A DNA stretch of 64,000 nucleotides from Mycobacteriales bacterium (lineage in GTDB: Bacteria > Actinomycetota > Actinomycetes > DATLTS01), in the NCBI GenBank assembly GCA_035533475.1, contig DATLTS010000006.1, forward strand, positions 1 through 64,000. Direction: 5' to 3'. Made by a program: the position numbers and the translations under genes. The notes beneath the pieces were generated by a model. That model saw only the letters and a program-made list of their open reading frames with translations. It did no database searches and was not told where the DNA came from. Of this stretch, positions 8,249-16,521 are shown one piece after another (position 1 is the stretch's first letter; each line of letters begins with the position of its first letter).

Positions 8249-9676
8249 TTACAGCTTGATGTCCGCATAGAGGTGGTGGCGCGCGAGCAAACCGGAACAC
8301 CGGTCTTCGCAGGCTTGGGCGATGAGGGGATCGATTTCGTACTTCGCTTTGGCTGTGGATACCGCCGGTGTCGTGGCTCTCAGGGCAGTGACGATGACGT
8401 CGGCGACTTCGTCGATCTCGTCCGACCCCAATCCCAGCGTGGTCAGCGCCGGTGTGCCAAGTCGAATTCCGGAGGTGTACCAGGCGCCGTTGGCGTCACC
8501 TGGCAGTAGGTTGCGATTGGTGACCACTCCTGCGTCAAGCAGGGCAGCCTCAGCTTGACGGCCGGTGAGTCCGAAGCTGGAAGCCACGTCCAAGAGCACA
8601 AGGTGGTTGTCAGTCCCCCCAGTGATGAGCCGTGCTCCCCGCCGTATCAGGCCCTCCGCCAGAGCACGTGCATTCTCTACGATGTGGACGGCATAGGAAG
8701 CGAACGAGGGCTGGCGAGCCTCAGAGAATGCAACGGCTTTGGCCGCCATCACGTGAGGCAGCGGGCCGCCGAGGACCATCGGGCACCCCTTGTCCACGTA
8801 GGGGGCGTACTCCTCGGTGCAGAGGACCAGTCCGCCCCGAGGACCACGAAGTGACTTGTGAGTGGTGGACGTCACGATGTCGGCGTGGGGAACCGGATCA
8901 AGATCACCGGTGAGCACCTTCCCGGCCACCAGTCCGGCGAAGTGGGCCATGTCGACCATGAAAGTAGCCCCGACGTCGTGGGCGATCTCGGCCAGGATGG
9001 CGAAATTGGGGTTCCGGGGGTAGGCCGAGTAGCCCGCTACGAGCACCAGCGGACGGAACTCTCTCATCTGGGCCGCGATGGCGTCGTAGTCCAGGAGCCC
9101 GGACGTGGGGTCGACCCCGTAGCTTGCCTGATCGAACATCTTCCCTGAGATGTTGGGACGGAACCCGTGGGTGAGATGCCCGCCGGCGTCGAGCGCCATG
9201 CCCATCATGCGCTGGGAGTGCAATTCGTTGCGCAATCGATCCCAGCTATCGGAGTCAAGGTCGTTCACGTGACTCGACCCTGCCTCGTCGAGAAAAGGTT
9301 GCTCGACTCGGTGGGCAAGGATGGCACTGTAAGCAACCAGGTTTGCGTCGATCCCCGAATGAGGCTGGGCATAGGCGTGATCGGCGCCGAACAGTGCCTT
9401 GGCGTGGCGGGAAGCCAACGTCTCGATCCGGTCAACCATCTCGCATCCGGCATAGAAGCGATGGCCCGGAGTGCCTTCGGCATACTTGTCCGACAGCCAG
9501 TTGCCCATGGCCAGCAGCACGGCCGGTGAGGCGTAGTTCTCTGAAGCGATGAGCTTCAGTTGACGCCGTTGGGATTCCAACTCACCGACGATGGCCTCAG
9601 CAACATCTGGTTCGGCGGCAGAGATCACCTCCAACGCCGATCGATAGGCACTCGCTACGACTGGATTGGGCACCAC
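8249..9676 (-). CDS. glyA: Serine hydroxymethyltransferase
   Basis: A 475-residue PLP enzyme converting serine and tetrahydrofolate to glycine and 5,10-methylene-tetrahydrofolate. The PLP lysine is Lys274 in [13 protein letters not shown]. The N-terminal I-A-S-E-N-Y-A-S and Y-A-E-G-x-P-G-x-R-F-Y-x-G-C motifs are intact. It is about 50 residues longer than E. coli GlyA, mainly through an insertion around residues 121-160 before the G-G-H-L-T-H-G motif. This long form occurs in actinobacteria, often alongside a standard-length GlyA. The GTG start is preceded by GGAG at a good distance. It stands alone on the minus strand. Confidence 0.93.
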   Translation of the reverse strand: MVPNPVVASAYRSALEVISAAEPDVAEAIVGELESQRRQLKLIASENYASPAVLLAMGNWLSDKYAEGTPGHRFYAGCEMVDRIETLASRHAKALFGADHAYAQPHSGIDANLVAYSAILAHRVEQPFLDEAGSSHVNDLDSDSWDRLRNELHSQRMMGMALDAGGHLTHGFRPNISGKMFDQASYGVDPTSGLLDYDAIAAQMREFRPLVLVAGYSAYPRNPNFAILAEIAHDVGATFMVDMAHFAGLVAGKVLTGDLDPVPHADIVTSTTHKSLRGPRGGLVLCTEEYAPYVDKGCPMVLGGPLPHVMAAKAVAFSEARQPSFASYAVHIVENARALAEGLIRRGARLITGGTDNHLVLLDVASSFGLTGRQAEAALLDAGVVTNRNLLPGDANGAWYTSGIRLGTPALTTLGLGSDEIDEVADVIVTALRATTPAVSTAKAKYEIDPLIAQACEDRCSGLLARHHLYADIKL

Positions 9677-10049
9677 GCGCTCCTTCGGACGACATCGAGT
9701 CTTCGCCCAGGCGCACGGCTACATCCGGCAAGCTGCCGGCGGGTCGGTCCCCAGTGGTGCTCCACCCAGACGCCAGTAACGACCCGCTGCAACGATAGCC
9801 CCAACGAGCTGCAGAGAGGTATGGACGCGGTCGAAGTATGACTCGGAGGCGCCCGTGGATGGATCGGCGCGCAGGCCTCCACTCAGGGCTCTGGAAGTGC
9901 CCCCTACCGCGCGGCCGATATCCAAGTGAGCCATGCCTTTGATGTGCCGGAGCGGGTCACCGACAGCCGGCGTTAGGTGGCACGCCCACTCCAGGTGAGC
10001 CGGGCGGCGATGACGTCGTGCTGGTGAGCGCAACGACCGCTACACCGAC
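9677..10049. other. Leader/intergenic region of glyA with a possible small ORF
   Basis: On the minus strand an ATG at 9934 opens a 71-codon frame ending at 9719, 42 bases before glyA. It reads moderately like protein (E-S-Y-F-D-R-V-H-T-S-L-Q-L-V-G-A-I-V) but has no clear ribosome-binding site and no family resemblance I recognise. I could not identify a known riboswitch in this leader by eye. Confidence 0.3.
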
Positions 10050-10484
10050 TCAATCGCGAACGAGTTTCAGTGCCAGCCCGGGAACGATGAAGGATGCCAA
10101 AAAGATCGGCAAGAACCTCTTTCCGGTGCATCGGAAGGCGACGATCTGGTTATCGGCGGCGTCGAAGGTCTCAGTGCTGCTCGACTTTCGGCCATTGCGG
10201 ACCTGCAGGGTATGACGTCCGGGCTCGACTGGAATCTCGATCGTGTCGTTCATTTCGACCGACCCGACCCGCTCACCGTCGACCACGGCATCGTACGTGC
10301 CCCGACGGACCTCCGCTCCGATTGCCTTGTGCGTCAACTTCAGCGTTGCCGAAATCTGTTGATCTCCTCTTGCCTCCGAACGGCCGTTGTCCGGGTGCTC
10401 GGCGATGAATGCAGCGTACCTGCGACCGTCATCGACGCCGACCGGTCCCGAATCCCTCGCCGTCGAACATTGCGGCCCGGTCAC
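10050..10484 (-). CDS. Hypothetical protein with PEGA-like domain and C-terminal membrane segment
   Basis: A 144-residue protein. Residues around 60-100 (Y-D-A-V-V-D-G-E-R-V-G, then V-E-P-G-R-H-T-L-Q-V-R-N-G-R) resemble a PEGA-like beta domain, the type that carries V-D-G and P-G-x-H-x-x-x-V motifs. A hydrophobic segment near the C-terminus (F-L-P-I-F-L-A-S-F-I-V-P-G-L-A-L) probably anchors it. The first 40 or so residues look atypical, so the true start may lie further in. The function is unknown and nothing in the neighbourhood clarifies it. Confidence 0.55.
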   Translation of the reverse strand: MTGPQCSTARDSGPVGVDDGRRYAAFIAEHPDNGRSEARGDQQISATLKLTHKAIGAEVRRGTYDAVVDGERVGSVEMNDTIEIPVEPGRHTLQVRNGRKSSSTETFDAADNQIVAFRCTGKRFLPIFLASFIVPGLALKLVRD

Positions 10485-10720
10485 AGCGTGCCGTTCGTAC
10501 AGACTCCACGGCTTGGGAAATAGGACCCTTCCTCGCGACAGTCGAATGGCGCCACCGACCCGGCGTCAGGGCACCCTGCGCACTGGGGTTCAGGTCCACC
10601 AGAATGGAAGCCGTGAATCTGCGACCCTCACTTCCGCCGACCTGTTGGCGTTCTGTGAACTGCGGATTGAGTTCTCTGGCCGAGCACCGGGGCATCCGGC
10701 CGGATGACTTCCCAGGTCGG

Positions 10721-11116
10721 CTATCCGACGACACCCGGCAGTTCTTCGAGCGAAAGCGTCTTTTTGGACGCCTCTTCTCCTGGCTGGTCGAAGATGCTGG
10801 AAATCAGATCGGTCCCGCTTCCGTAGTCGTGCACGATCTTCCGCCACTGCCGGAAGATCCTCGGTCGCGTGAGGGCTAGATCATCAACATGTACATTCGA
10901 CCGGGTCCCGGTGGCAAAGGAATCGGTCGTCGCTGGTCCACCAACCACAAGGCTTGGATGGTCGTGCGGGGTACCTCGGGATTCGAGAGTGGCTCCCGTC
11001 GGGTCAGCAAGATTGAGGAACCCCTCAAGTGTCCCGCCGACCCGGCGAATGTTGGGGGCAGCCGGCCAAGCTCGTGACATCTCCACGAGTGGGGCCAGCT
11101 CCTCCGCCTCCAGCAT
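10721..11116 (-). CDS. Hypothetical protein, 131 residues
   Basis: An ATG-initiated minus-strand frame whose translation has a balanced composition (I-R-R-V-G-G-T-L-E-G-F-L-N-L-A-D-P-T-G; R-I-F-R-Q-W-R-K-I-V-H-D-Y-G) and a plausible third-base pattern. I recognise no domain. It lies between two minus-strand genes and could be a small accessory gene or the remnant of one. The 236 bases between it and the PEGA-like gene hold nothing I can support. Confidence 0.35.
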   Translation of the reverse strand: MLEAEELAPLVEMSRAWPAAPNIRRVGGTLEGFLNLADPTGATLESRGTPHDHPSLVVGGPATTDSFATGTRSNVHVDDLALTRPRIFRQWRKIVHDYGSGTDLISSIFDQPGEEASKKTLSLEELPGVVG

Positions 11117-11194
11117 CGGCTGTTCGTCACTTCAGGCGCCGCCCCAGTTTGGATCGCCGAAACGACGGCGGCTGGTGCGCCTCCGACTGGAGGG

Positions 11195-11755
11195 TCAGCT
11201 CAGGATGCGATAGCGCAGGTTCACAACACCATTGCCGAACCGGTGCTCCTCCAGCAGGTCCAACTGGACACGGGCGTCTCCGGAGAAAGCGGGCTTTCCT
11301 CCACCGACGAGCACCGGATACATGAAGAGCTGGTACTCATCGATCAGCCCGGCGCTGAACGCGTGCGCAGCGAGGGTCGAACCCCCGACGGTCATATCGC
11401 TCGCGGCGGACGCCTTCAGCTCCCGTATCGAATCGGGGTCGAAGCGGCGCTCGAGCCGCGACTTGGCGGTCGGGACTGCATGCAGCGTCGCCGAGTAGAC
11501 GATCTTGTCGGCCACTCGCCAGACATGGGCGAAGTCAGCCATGAGCTCCGACTGGGCAGCCAGGTTGGGGTCGGTCTCCCACGGGGCCATCGTCTCGTAC
11601 ATGCGCCGTCCGTAGAGGTGGGTACCGACCGGGCGCACAATGTCGGTGATGAAGGTGAAGACCTCATCGGTGGGCTCGGTCCAGTCGAACCTGCCGTGCG
11701 CGTCCTCGACGTAGCCGTCGAGGGACATGTTCGCCACGTAGATCAGCTTGGCCAT
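11195..11755 (-). CDS. RibD C-terminal/dihydrofolate reductase-like protein
   Basis: A 186-residue single-domain protein of the DHFR-like RibD_C family. It opens with A-K-L-I-Y-V-A-N-M-S-L-D-G-Y-V-E-D, contains L-Y-G-R-R-M-Y-E-T-M and the nucleotide-binding V-G-G-S-T-L-A motif, and ends with I-D-E-Y-Q-L-F-M-Y-P-V-L-V-G-G-G-K-P, all typical of the stand-alone reductases. The start is the ATG at 11755; the frame stays open upstream, but that extension looks non-coding. These proteins use NADPH, but their substrates are mostly unknown. Confidence 0.85.
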   Translation of the reverse strand: MAKLIYVANMSLDGYVEDAHGRFDWTEPTDEVFTFITDIVRPVGTHLYGRRMYETMAPWETDPNLAAQSELMADFAHVWRVADKIVYSATLHAVPTAKSRLERRFDPDSIRELKASAASDMTVGGSTLAAHAFSAGLIDEYQLFMYPVLVGGGKPAFSGDARVQLDLLEEHRFGNGVVNLRYRILS

Positions 11756-12285
11756 GCCGCTCCTCAGTCGCCCGTGTGAGCATCTGGGAGCAACTATAAA
11801 TGAGGTGATGCACGACGAAGACTGTTGTCTGACTCGATGCTGAATGCGGGATTGGCCCGGTGAGCCCTCGGACACCTCGACTGGAGGGCTTGTGGTCCTC
11901 GCCATGCGGTACTCGCCCCTACGTGTTGTTGCACGGGTGATGGCACCGCGATTAGGCGCCCCCCCAAACCGGTCAAGCCCCACTTCGCCGCACGCCCTGC
12001 CCTCTCCGTTCGGGTGGCGCCGGCCGCTGTCCCGGCCCCCGGCCCGGCGCCTCAGGCCCCTGGCGCGGCGGTTGTGGGGTCGTTCGCCTGCCTGTCCCCC
12101 CGCTCTGGGTGGTTTGGCGCCCTCGGCAGCGTCTTTTTGGCGTCCTCGGCCGGATAGCCGGGCCAGTCCTGCGACAGTTCGTCAGGCTGATCCGGCGGCT
12201 GGGGCTGGCTTGATGGGACCCCTTCTGGCCCGGGCTTGAAGGAAAACCTACCCAGGTAGGCGGTATCTGAGTATGATTTCCTTCC
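11756..12285. other. 530-base intergenic region upstream of the AbiE locus
   Basis: No gene is supported on the plus strand. On the minus strand, 12060-12255 reads as a Pro/Asp-rich stretch (P-D-E-L-S-Q-D-W-P-G-Y-P-A-E-D-A-K-K) ending in a stop, without a clear start. It could be the tail of a lost gene. The right end carries the AbiE promoter region. Confidence 0.4.
12247..12277 (+). promoter_or_regulatory. AbiE operator-like inverted repeat and -10 element
   Basis: CCTACC (12247-12252) and GGTAGG (12255-12260) form an inverted repeat with a two-base spacer. TATGAT at 12272-12277 is a near-consensus -10 only eight bases before the ATG, so the transcript is probably leaderless. AbiEi proteins are known to bind inverted repeats in their own promoter and repress the operon. 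Confidence 0.5.
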
Positions 12286-12882
12286 ATGAGGACGGCAGGA
12301 GTCCCGGATCTCCGAGACCAGCTGGGTGACACGTTCACCTACGGCGAGGCCAAGCAGGCAAGTGTCGGTGACCGGCGTCTGTACGCCTTGCGCGACAGCG
12401 GAGAGATCATCTCGCTCGGCGGTGGCGTCTACCGCTGGGCCGACGCCCCGCCCGCCGACTCCGACCTGATCGAGATCGCCGAGCGCGTCCCGCACGCCAC
12501 GCTGTGCCTGGAGACCGCGCTCGCTCGCCACGGCCTGATCGATGCCATTCCCGCCGCCATCGACATCGCCATACCCAGGGGGAGCACTCGACCGTCCCTG
12601 AAGGCGCCGTCCCGCATCCACCAGTTCGACCCCCGGACGATCGACCTGGGACGCGACGAGCTCGAGGTCGGGGCCCGGCGCCCTCTCGGGCTGTACTCGG
12701 CTGAGCGGTGCCTCGTCGACGTCGTCCGCCTCCGCCACCTCGAAGGCAGTGACGTCGCCTGGGAGGCGCTGCGCCGTTGGCTCGGACGATCGGGGCGAAG
12801 CCCGGCCCAGATGATCGAGCTGGCCCGCAACTTTCCCCGTGCCGAGCCGGCTCTGCGTCGGGCGTTCGAGGTCCTGCTGTGA
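12286..12882 (+). CDS. abiEi: AbiEi-type antitoxin (type IV TA)
   Basis: A 198-residue protein. The N-terminus (about residues 15-50: F-T-Y-G-E-A-K-Q-A ... L-R-D-S-G-E-I-I-S-L-G-G-G-V-Y-R) is the winged-helix domain of AbiEi antitoxins, followed by the C-terminal domain with C-L-E-T-A-L-A-R-H-G-L and G-L-Y-S-A-E-R-C-L-V-D-V-V-R-L-R. AbiEi represses its own operon and counteracts the nucleotidyltransferase toxin encoded next. The stop overlaps the toxin start by four bases (GTGA). The downstream toxin reading frame is broken here. Confidence 0.88.
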   Translation: MRTAGVPDLRDQLGDTFTYGEAKQASVGDRRLYALRDSGEIISLGGGVYRWADAPPADSDLIEIAERVPHATLCLETALARHGLIDAIPAAIDIAIPRGSTRPSLKAPSRIHQFDPRTIDLGRDELEVGARRPLGLYSAERCLVDVVRLRHLEGSDVAWEALRRWLGRSGRSPAQMIELARNFPRAEPALRRAFEVLL

Positions 12883-13788
12883 CCGCTCCCTCCCGGGCCA
12901 CCCCGGCTGGTCGGGCCTACCTCGATCTACGGGCCAAGGTCCGAGGCGATCGCCGCCCAGTCGACGAGCTGTTGCAGCTCTACGTCCTGGAGCCCTTCCT
13001 CGCTCGCCTGGCCGGGTCGCGCTTCGCCGAACACCTGGTCCTGAAGGGCGGCGTGCTCCTGGCCGCCTTCGGCGAGCGCCGTGCGACCCGCGACATCGAT
13101 CTCCAGGCCCAGGCCCTCGACGACGACCCGGAAAGCATCCGGGCGGTGATCTGCGACGTTGCCGCTCAGCACCTCGACGACGGCGTGTTGTTCGACGTAG
13201 GCGGCGCGATCACAGAGGTGATCCGAGACGAGGACGCCTACAGCGGCGTTCGGGTGTCAATGCGAGCCGAGCTGGCGACGGCCCGCCCACACTTCCACGT
13301 CGACGTCAACGTGGGCGACCCGATCACGCCCGCACCGCAGGAGCTGCACCTTCCCCGCCTGCTCGGCGGCGAGGTCGTCGCACGAGGGTATCCGCTCGTG
13401 ATGGTGCACGCCGGGAAGATCGTCACTGCCGTGGCCCGCGGAACGGTCAACAACCCGCTGGAGGGACTTCGCCGATGTCTATCTTCTGAGCCGCCGTCAT
13501 CCACTGATCGGAGCGGATCTCACCGACTCGGTCCGCCAGGTGGCCCGCCACCGGCAGGTCGAGCTGCTTCCTCTCGCCCGCGTTCTCGACGGCTACGGCG
13601 AGATCGGACAGGCGCGATGGGCAACCCGGAGGAGAAAGCAGCAGCTAGAAGACCGCGTCCCCGATCAACTCGCCGAGGTGGTCTCGGCGGTTGTCTCCTT
13701 CGCGGATCCCGTTATCACCGACACGGCAGCAGCCCTCGCATGGGATCCGGCGAGTGGCGTGTGGTCGTCGGTCCCTGATGGTCGCTGA
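12879..13788 (+). pseudogene. abiEii: AbiEii nucleotidyltransferase toxin, frameshifted
   Basis: Residues 1-192 are an AbiEii/AbiGii-type nucleotidyltransferase: L-K-G-G-V-L-L-A-A-F-G, then R-A-T-R-D-I-D-L-Q (the catalytic D-x-D) and a later H-V-D-V-N. At the CCC run 13454-13456 the frame becomes unproductive. Removing one C gives N-N-R-W-R-D-F-A-D-V-Y-L-L-S-R, the expected continuation, which stays open to a stop at 13786-13788 and ends with the family-like P-L-A-R-V-L-D-G-Y-G and Q-A-R-W-A-T-R-R-R. So this is a one-base insertion, either natural inactivation of the toxin or a homopolymer error. Without correction, the first frame continues as unrelated Ser/Arg/Pro-rich sequence to 13778. 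Confidence 0.8.
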
Positions 13789-14173
13789 TCTGTACGAAAG
13801 GGAGGCTGAAGCGGTGGCAGGAAAGTCACGACGAGTCACATCACCCCTTGTGGCAAGGTGGCGGATCGTAGACATGGACCTCTGGGCCCAAGAGGACGTC
13901 GACCTCGTCGCTCCGGGGTTCATCGAGTTCGAACCGGACCACATGGGCAGTCTCGGGTTCATTGCGGTCCAAGGTGGGATCGACTGGCGCGACGCACCTC
14001 GTGACGGACACCCCGGTGTGGAGTTCTCTTGGGAGGGCTTCGACGAGGGTGACCACACCACCGGTCGGGGGTGGGCTGCCGTCGAAGATGATGGCAGGCT
14101 TCGAGGCCACCTCTTCTTCCACCGTGGCGACGATTCGGGCTTCCGGGCCGAGCGCACAGGCGACACGCGATGA
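13778..14173 (+). CDS. Conserved hypothetical protein (W-S-W-E-G / G-R-G-W-A family)
   Basis: A 131-residue protein of a family I recognise as a recurrent hypothetical in accessory regions. It shows M-D-L-W near residue 33, P-G-F-I-E-F, V-E-F-S-W-E-G-F-D-E, G-R-G-W-A-A-V-E-D-D-G and F-F-H-R-G-D-D-S-G-F in order. No catalytic motif or membrane segment is visible. It starts at the ATG 13778, inside the end of the toxin remnant, and overlaps the next gene by four bases, suggesting a two- or three-gene unit. The role is unknown; the location beside TA loci hints at a defence or TA-like module but does not prove it. Confidence 0.7.
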   Translation: MVADLYEREAEAVAGKSRRVTSPLVARWRIVDMDLWAQEDVDLVAPGFIEFEPDHMGSLGFIAVQGGIDWRDAPRDGHPGVEFSWEGFDEGDHTTGRGWAAVEDDGRLRGHLFFHRGDDSGFRAERTGDTR

Positions 14174-14808
14174 CCACCGGCACGCCTCGGAAGCCGCCCG
14201 TGTTCGGACCGGAGCCGTGGTCGGAGCTAGCCGGGCGGTCCTGGAGCTACTGGGACCTGTGGTTCGCCGCCGTTGCTGTCGCTGACTACGCCGACAGCCT
14301 GGACGACCTCGAAGCACATCTCGTAGGCGAGCTGCGGAGTCACGTCGACGGCCGGCAGGGCGCCGAATCGAAGCTCAGCCATCTGGCTGACCTGCGCTCC
14401 AGGATCGAAGAGGCCGGTCTCACGCCGGCGGACCTCGCCACGTCGGTGATGCTCTCCGACAAACGGGTGCTGGCCAAGGCGAGGAAGAAGGTGAGCGACC
14501 GCTGGGTGGAGGGACGGGCCATGACGCCCGCCATTTGTCGAGAACTCCTATCCTCCCGCCGGTTGCGCCGGGGTGCCAGTGTCCGGTCCCCTGCTGTCGC
14601 GGCTGCCCGGCGTTCCCGCCGGCAGGGTGCGATGGCAGCGCATCAACCCCAGCCGTGCAGGCCCTCAGCCGCCGGCTCACCGCCGAGGTTGTCCGGGTGG
14701 ACCTCCTGTCGGCGAGCCCCTGCGGCAGCCACCTCGCGGTGCTCGTCGCCGTCGCCGACTCAGCGACGATTCGCTATCTCAAGCAGCAGTTCGGGCGGAG
14801 CCTACTGA
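14170..14808 (+). CDS. Conserved hypothetical protein, N-terminal half convincing
   Basis: The ATG at 14170 overlaps the previous stop. Residues 1 to about 120 read as a real helical protein (F-G-P-E-P-W-S-E-L-A-G-R-S-W-S-Y-W-D-L-W-F-A, then L-S-H-L-A-D-L-R-S-R-I-E-E-A-G-L-T-P-A-D-L-A). The last roughly 80 residues are Ser/Arg/Ala-rich and look like out-of-frame sequence, so the natural end is probably near 14530-14570 and a frameshift may have extended it. I recognise no function. It forms a tight pair with the upstream hypothetical. Confidence 0.5.
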   Translation: MTTGTPRKPPVFGPEPWSELAGRSWSYWDLWFAAVAVADYADSLDDLEAHLVGELRSHVDGRQGAESKLSHLADLRSRIEEAGLTPADLATSVMLSDKRVLAKARKKVSDRWVEGRAMTPAICRELLSSRRLRRGASVRSPAVAAARRSRRQGAMAAHQPQPCRPSAAGSPPRLSGWTSCRRAPAAATSRCSSPSPTQRRFAISSSSSGGAY

Positions 14809-14840
14809 TCAGCGGCTGGCTCGCCCAGGTGCCAACATAG
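14573..14840 (+). pseudogene. Frameshifted hypothetical protein remnant
   Basis: Two consecutive frames together read like one small protein. From the GTG at 14573 or 14579: G-P-L-L-S-R-L-P-G-V-P-A-G-R-V-R-W-Q-R-I-N-P. In another frame from about 14655: A-V-Q-A-L-S-R-R-L-T-A-E-V-V-R-V-D-L-L, ending G-R-S-L-L-I-S-G-W-L-A-Q-V-P-T and a stop at 14840. The join near 14645-14660 requires a frameshift. This would be the third member of the hypothetical unit. The reading is by eye, and both halves lack any recognised domain. Confidence 0.4.
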
Positions 14841-14987
14841 GCGTAGCCGGGCCGGCCGCCGGCGCTCAAGTTTCAACGTAGTACCAGACCGAGCCAGATC
14901 GCCGGCTGCGCCCGGTTCGGGGGACGCGGGCGGCCGAACTGAGCTGCCGTTTCTGGACGCGTGGGTAAAGGTGGTCACCAGGATCTT

Positions 14988-14999
14988 GTTACATGTAAC
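14988..14999 (+). promoter_or_regulatory. Perfect palindrome before mazE
   Basis: GTTACATGTAAC is a perfect 12-base palindrome ending eight bases before the mazE start codon. MazE-type antitoxins bind palindromes in their own promoters, so this is the probable autoregulatory operator. Confidence 0.5.
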
Positions 15000-15007
15000 G
15001 TTGGGCT

Positions 15008-15226
15008 GTGGCTACCAAGGACACCTCCCCGGTCCGGGAGCGCGTTCTCTCCTACCGCGACCGACTGCGCCAGCAAGGCCTCCGCCCGATCCAGATCTGG
15101 GTCCCCGACGTGCGGGCACCCGGCTTCGCGGCCGAAGCGCACCGCCAATCGCAGGCGGTTGCCGCGAGCCCGCACGCCAGCGAGGATCAGCAGTTCATCG
15201 ACGCCGTGAGCCAGGACGCCGATTGA
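15008..15226 (+). CDS. mazE: MazE-family antitoxin (DUF3018-like)
   Basis: A 72-residue protein with the pattern of the DUF3018/MazE antitoxin family: R-E-R-V-L-S-Y-R-D-R-L-R-Q-Q-G-L-R-P-I-Q-I-W-V-P-D-V-R, then A-E-A-H-R-Q-S and an acidic C-terminus (D-Q-Q-F-I-D-A-V-S). The N-terminal part binds DNA and the C-terminal tail wraps the toxin. It starts with GTG right after a perfect palindrome and overlaps the toxin start (TTGA). Confidence 0.85.
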   Translation: MATKDTSPVRERVLSYRDRLRQQGLRPIQIWVPDVRAPGFAAEAHRQSQAVAASPHASEDQQFIDAVSQDAD

Positions 15227-15555
15227 GGCGCGGGGAGATCCGGACCGCCGCCGGCGGCAGCGGCTACCCAGGCAAGCCACGACCGGTCGTCATCGTGCAG
15301 GACGACCACTTCGACGCGACCGAGTCCGTCACGGTCTGCGCGTTCACCACCGACCCCACCGACGCCCCGCTGATCCGGCTTCCCGTTGCCCCGGACGAAC
15401 GCAACGGACTGAAACAGTCCAGTCGGTTGATGATCGACAAGCTGACCACTGTGCCGCGCGCTCGCCTTGGCGAACGCATCGGCCAGCTCGCCGACGAAGA
15501 CATGGTGCGGCTCGGCCGAGCCGTCGTCGTCTTCCTCGGCCTCGCCGGAGCCTGA
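15223..15555 (+). CDS. mazF: MazF/PemK-family endoribonuclease toxin
   Basis: A 110-residue toxin starting with TTG at 15223, overlapping the antitoxin stop. It has the family features R-R-G-E-I-R-T-A near the start, then G-K-P-R-P-V-V-I-V-Q-D-D, C-A-F-T-T-D, and the L-K-Q-S-S-R-L-M-I-D-K-L-T-T-V-P-R segment. MazF toxins cleave mRNA at short motifs in single-stranded regions. The pair is complete, with both frames intact. Confidence 0.88.
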   Translation: MRRGEIRTAAGGSGYPGKPRPVVIVQDDHFDATESVTVCAFTTDPTDAPLIRLPVAPDERNGLKQSSRLMIDKLTTVPRARLGERIGQLADEDMVRLGRAVVVFLGLAGA

Positions 15556-15789
15556 CAGCGCAGAACGCCGGCTCCCGCGCGGTCAAGAGCCGAGTCCAGG
15601 CCGTACGCGAAGGTCCACTCGCGGACGGCAGCTTGCATGGGCGGACTCTCGATCGGACGATGATCTTTCACGGCACCCGATAACCGCCGTTCGGACCCTC
15701 TTCGAAATAACCGGGGACCCGTCCGGTATTGGCACTTCCAGCTCGGGTGCAGGAAGCTTGAGTCGGCCAACGCCTGTCAAGATGCGGCT

Positions 15790-16362
15790 GTGCCGGTGCC
15801 CACGAACATGCCTGTCATTTCCGACGGCGTGATCACGTTGCGGCCATGGGTGGCGGGAGATGCGAGCTTTCTCCTGGAGGCGTCCGCGGATCCGGCAATT
15901 CGGCGCTATTCGCTCTCGCGATCTCGACCTTTCACCACTGCTGAGGCACAGGAGCAACTTCGAGACTGCGAATCGACGTGGCTGACAACCGACGCTTTGG
16001 GCAGACCTTCCGGTTCCCTGCTCATAACCGACGCCGCGACTGGCGTCTCGCTCGGGCAATGCGGCATCGACGGATGGTCACTCGGCGACGTGGCCCAGAT
16101 CGGATACTGGCTCGCCCCGAAGGCGAGAGGGCGAGGCATCGCCACGCGGGCCGTTGTGCTGCTGACGAACTGGCTTTTCGACCTCAACGCCAGCCGTGTG
16201 TTTCTAACAGTCGTTGAGGACAACCATGCCTCGACAAGGGTTGCTCAGCGGGCGGGGTTCCAGTTGGAGGGGGCGACCGGGAAACAGAGCATCTGGAATG
16301 GTCGATCCCGCGAAGTCTTGGGCTTCGCCGTCACGTCTCAGGACTGGAAGCGGCGACGGTAA
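15790..16362 (+). CDS. GNAT family N-acetyltransferase (RimJ/RimL type)
   Basis: A 190-residue acetyltransferase. It opens with G-V-I-T-L-R-P-W-V-A-G-D-A and contains I-G-Y-W-L-A-P-K-A-R-G-R-G-I-A-T-R-A, the acetyl-CoA binding R/Q-x-x-G-x-G/A motif, and then N-H-A-S-T-R-V-A-Q-R-A-G-F-Q-L-E-G, typical of RimJ/RimL-like enzymes. The substrate is unknown; relatives modify ribosomal proteins, drugs or amino acids. It is a stand-alone gene in the accessory zone with a GTG start. Confidence 0.88.
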   Translation: MPVPTNMPVISDGVITLRPWVAGDASFLLEASADPAIRRYSLSRSRPFTTAEAQEQLRDCESTWLTTDALGRPSGSLLITDAATGVSLGQCGIDGWSLGDVAQIGYWLAPKARGRGIATRAVVLLTNWLFDLNASRVFLTVVEDNHASTRVAQRAGFQLEGATGKQSIWNGRSREVLGFAVTSQDWKRRR

Positions 16363-16521
16363 CGCCGGCCTGAGGGCACTGCGCGAGACTCGCGCGGAAG
16401 CGCGCTAACCGCCTGTACCCGTGCGGAAGGTGCTGGACCTCGACGCCGCGCCCAAGCGGCACTTGAAGGGTGTTCGACTGTTGCAAGCACCAAAGTGCAC
16501 CACCTTCGCAGAGGGCGGTGG

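Noticed and set aside
12052-12738. A 228-codon minus-strand frame across the AbiE start
   Set aside because: Most is antisense to the AbiEi gene. Only the distal part in the gap reads plausibly, and it has no start.
15264-15770. Minus-strand 168-codon frame opposite mazF
   Set aside because: It overlaps an intact toxin gene fully; the free part is too short to judge.
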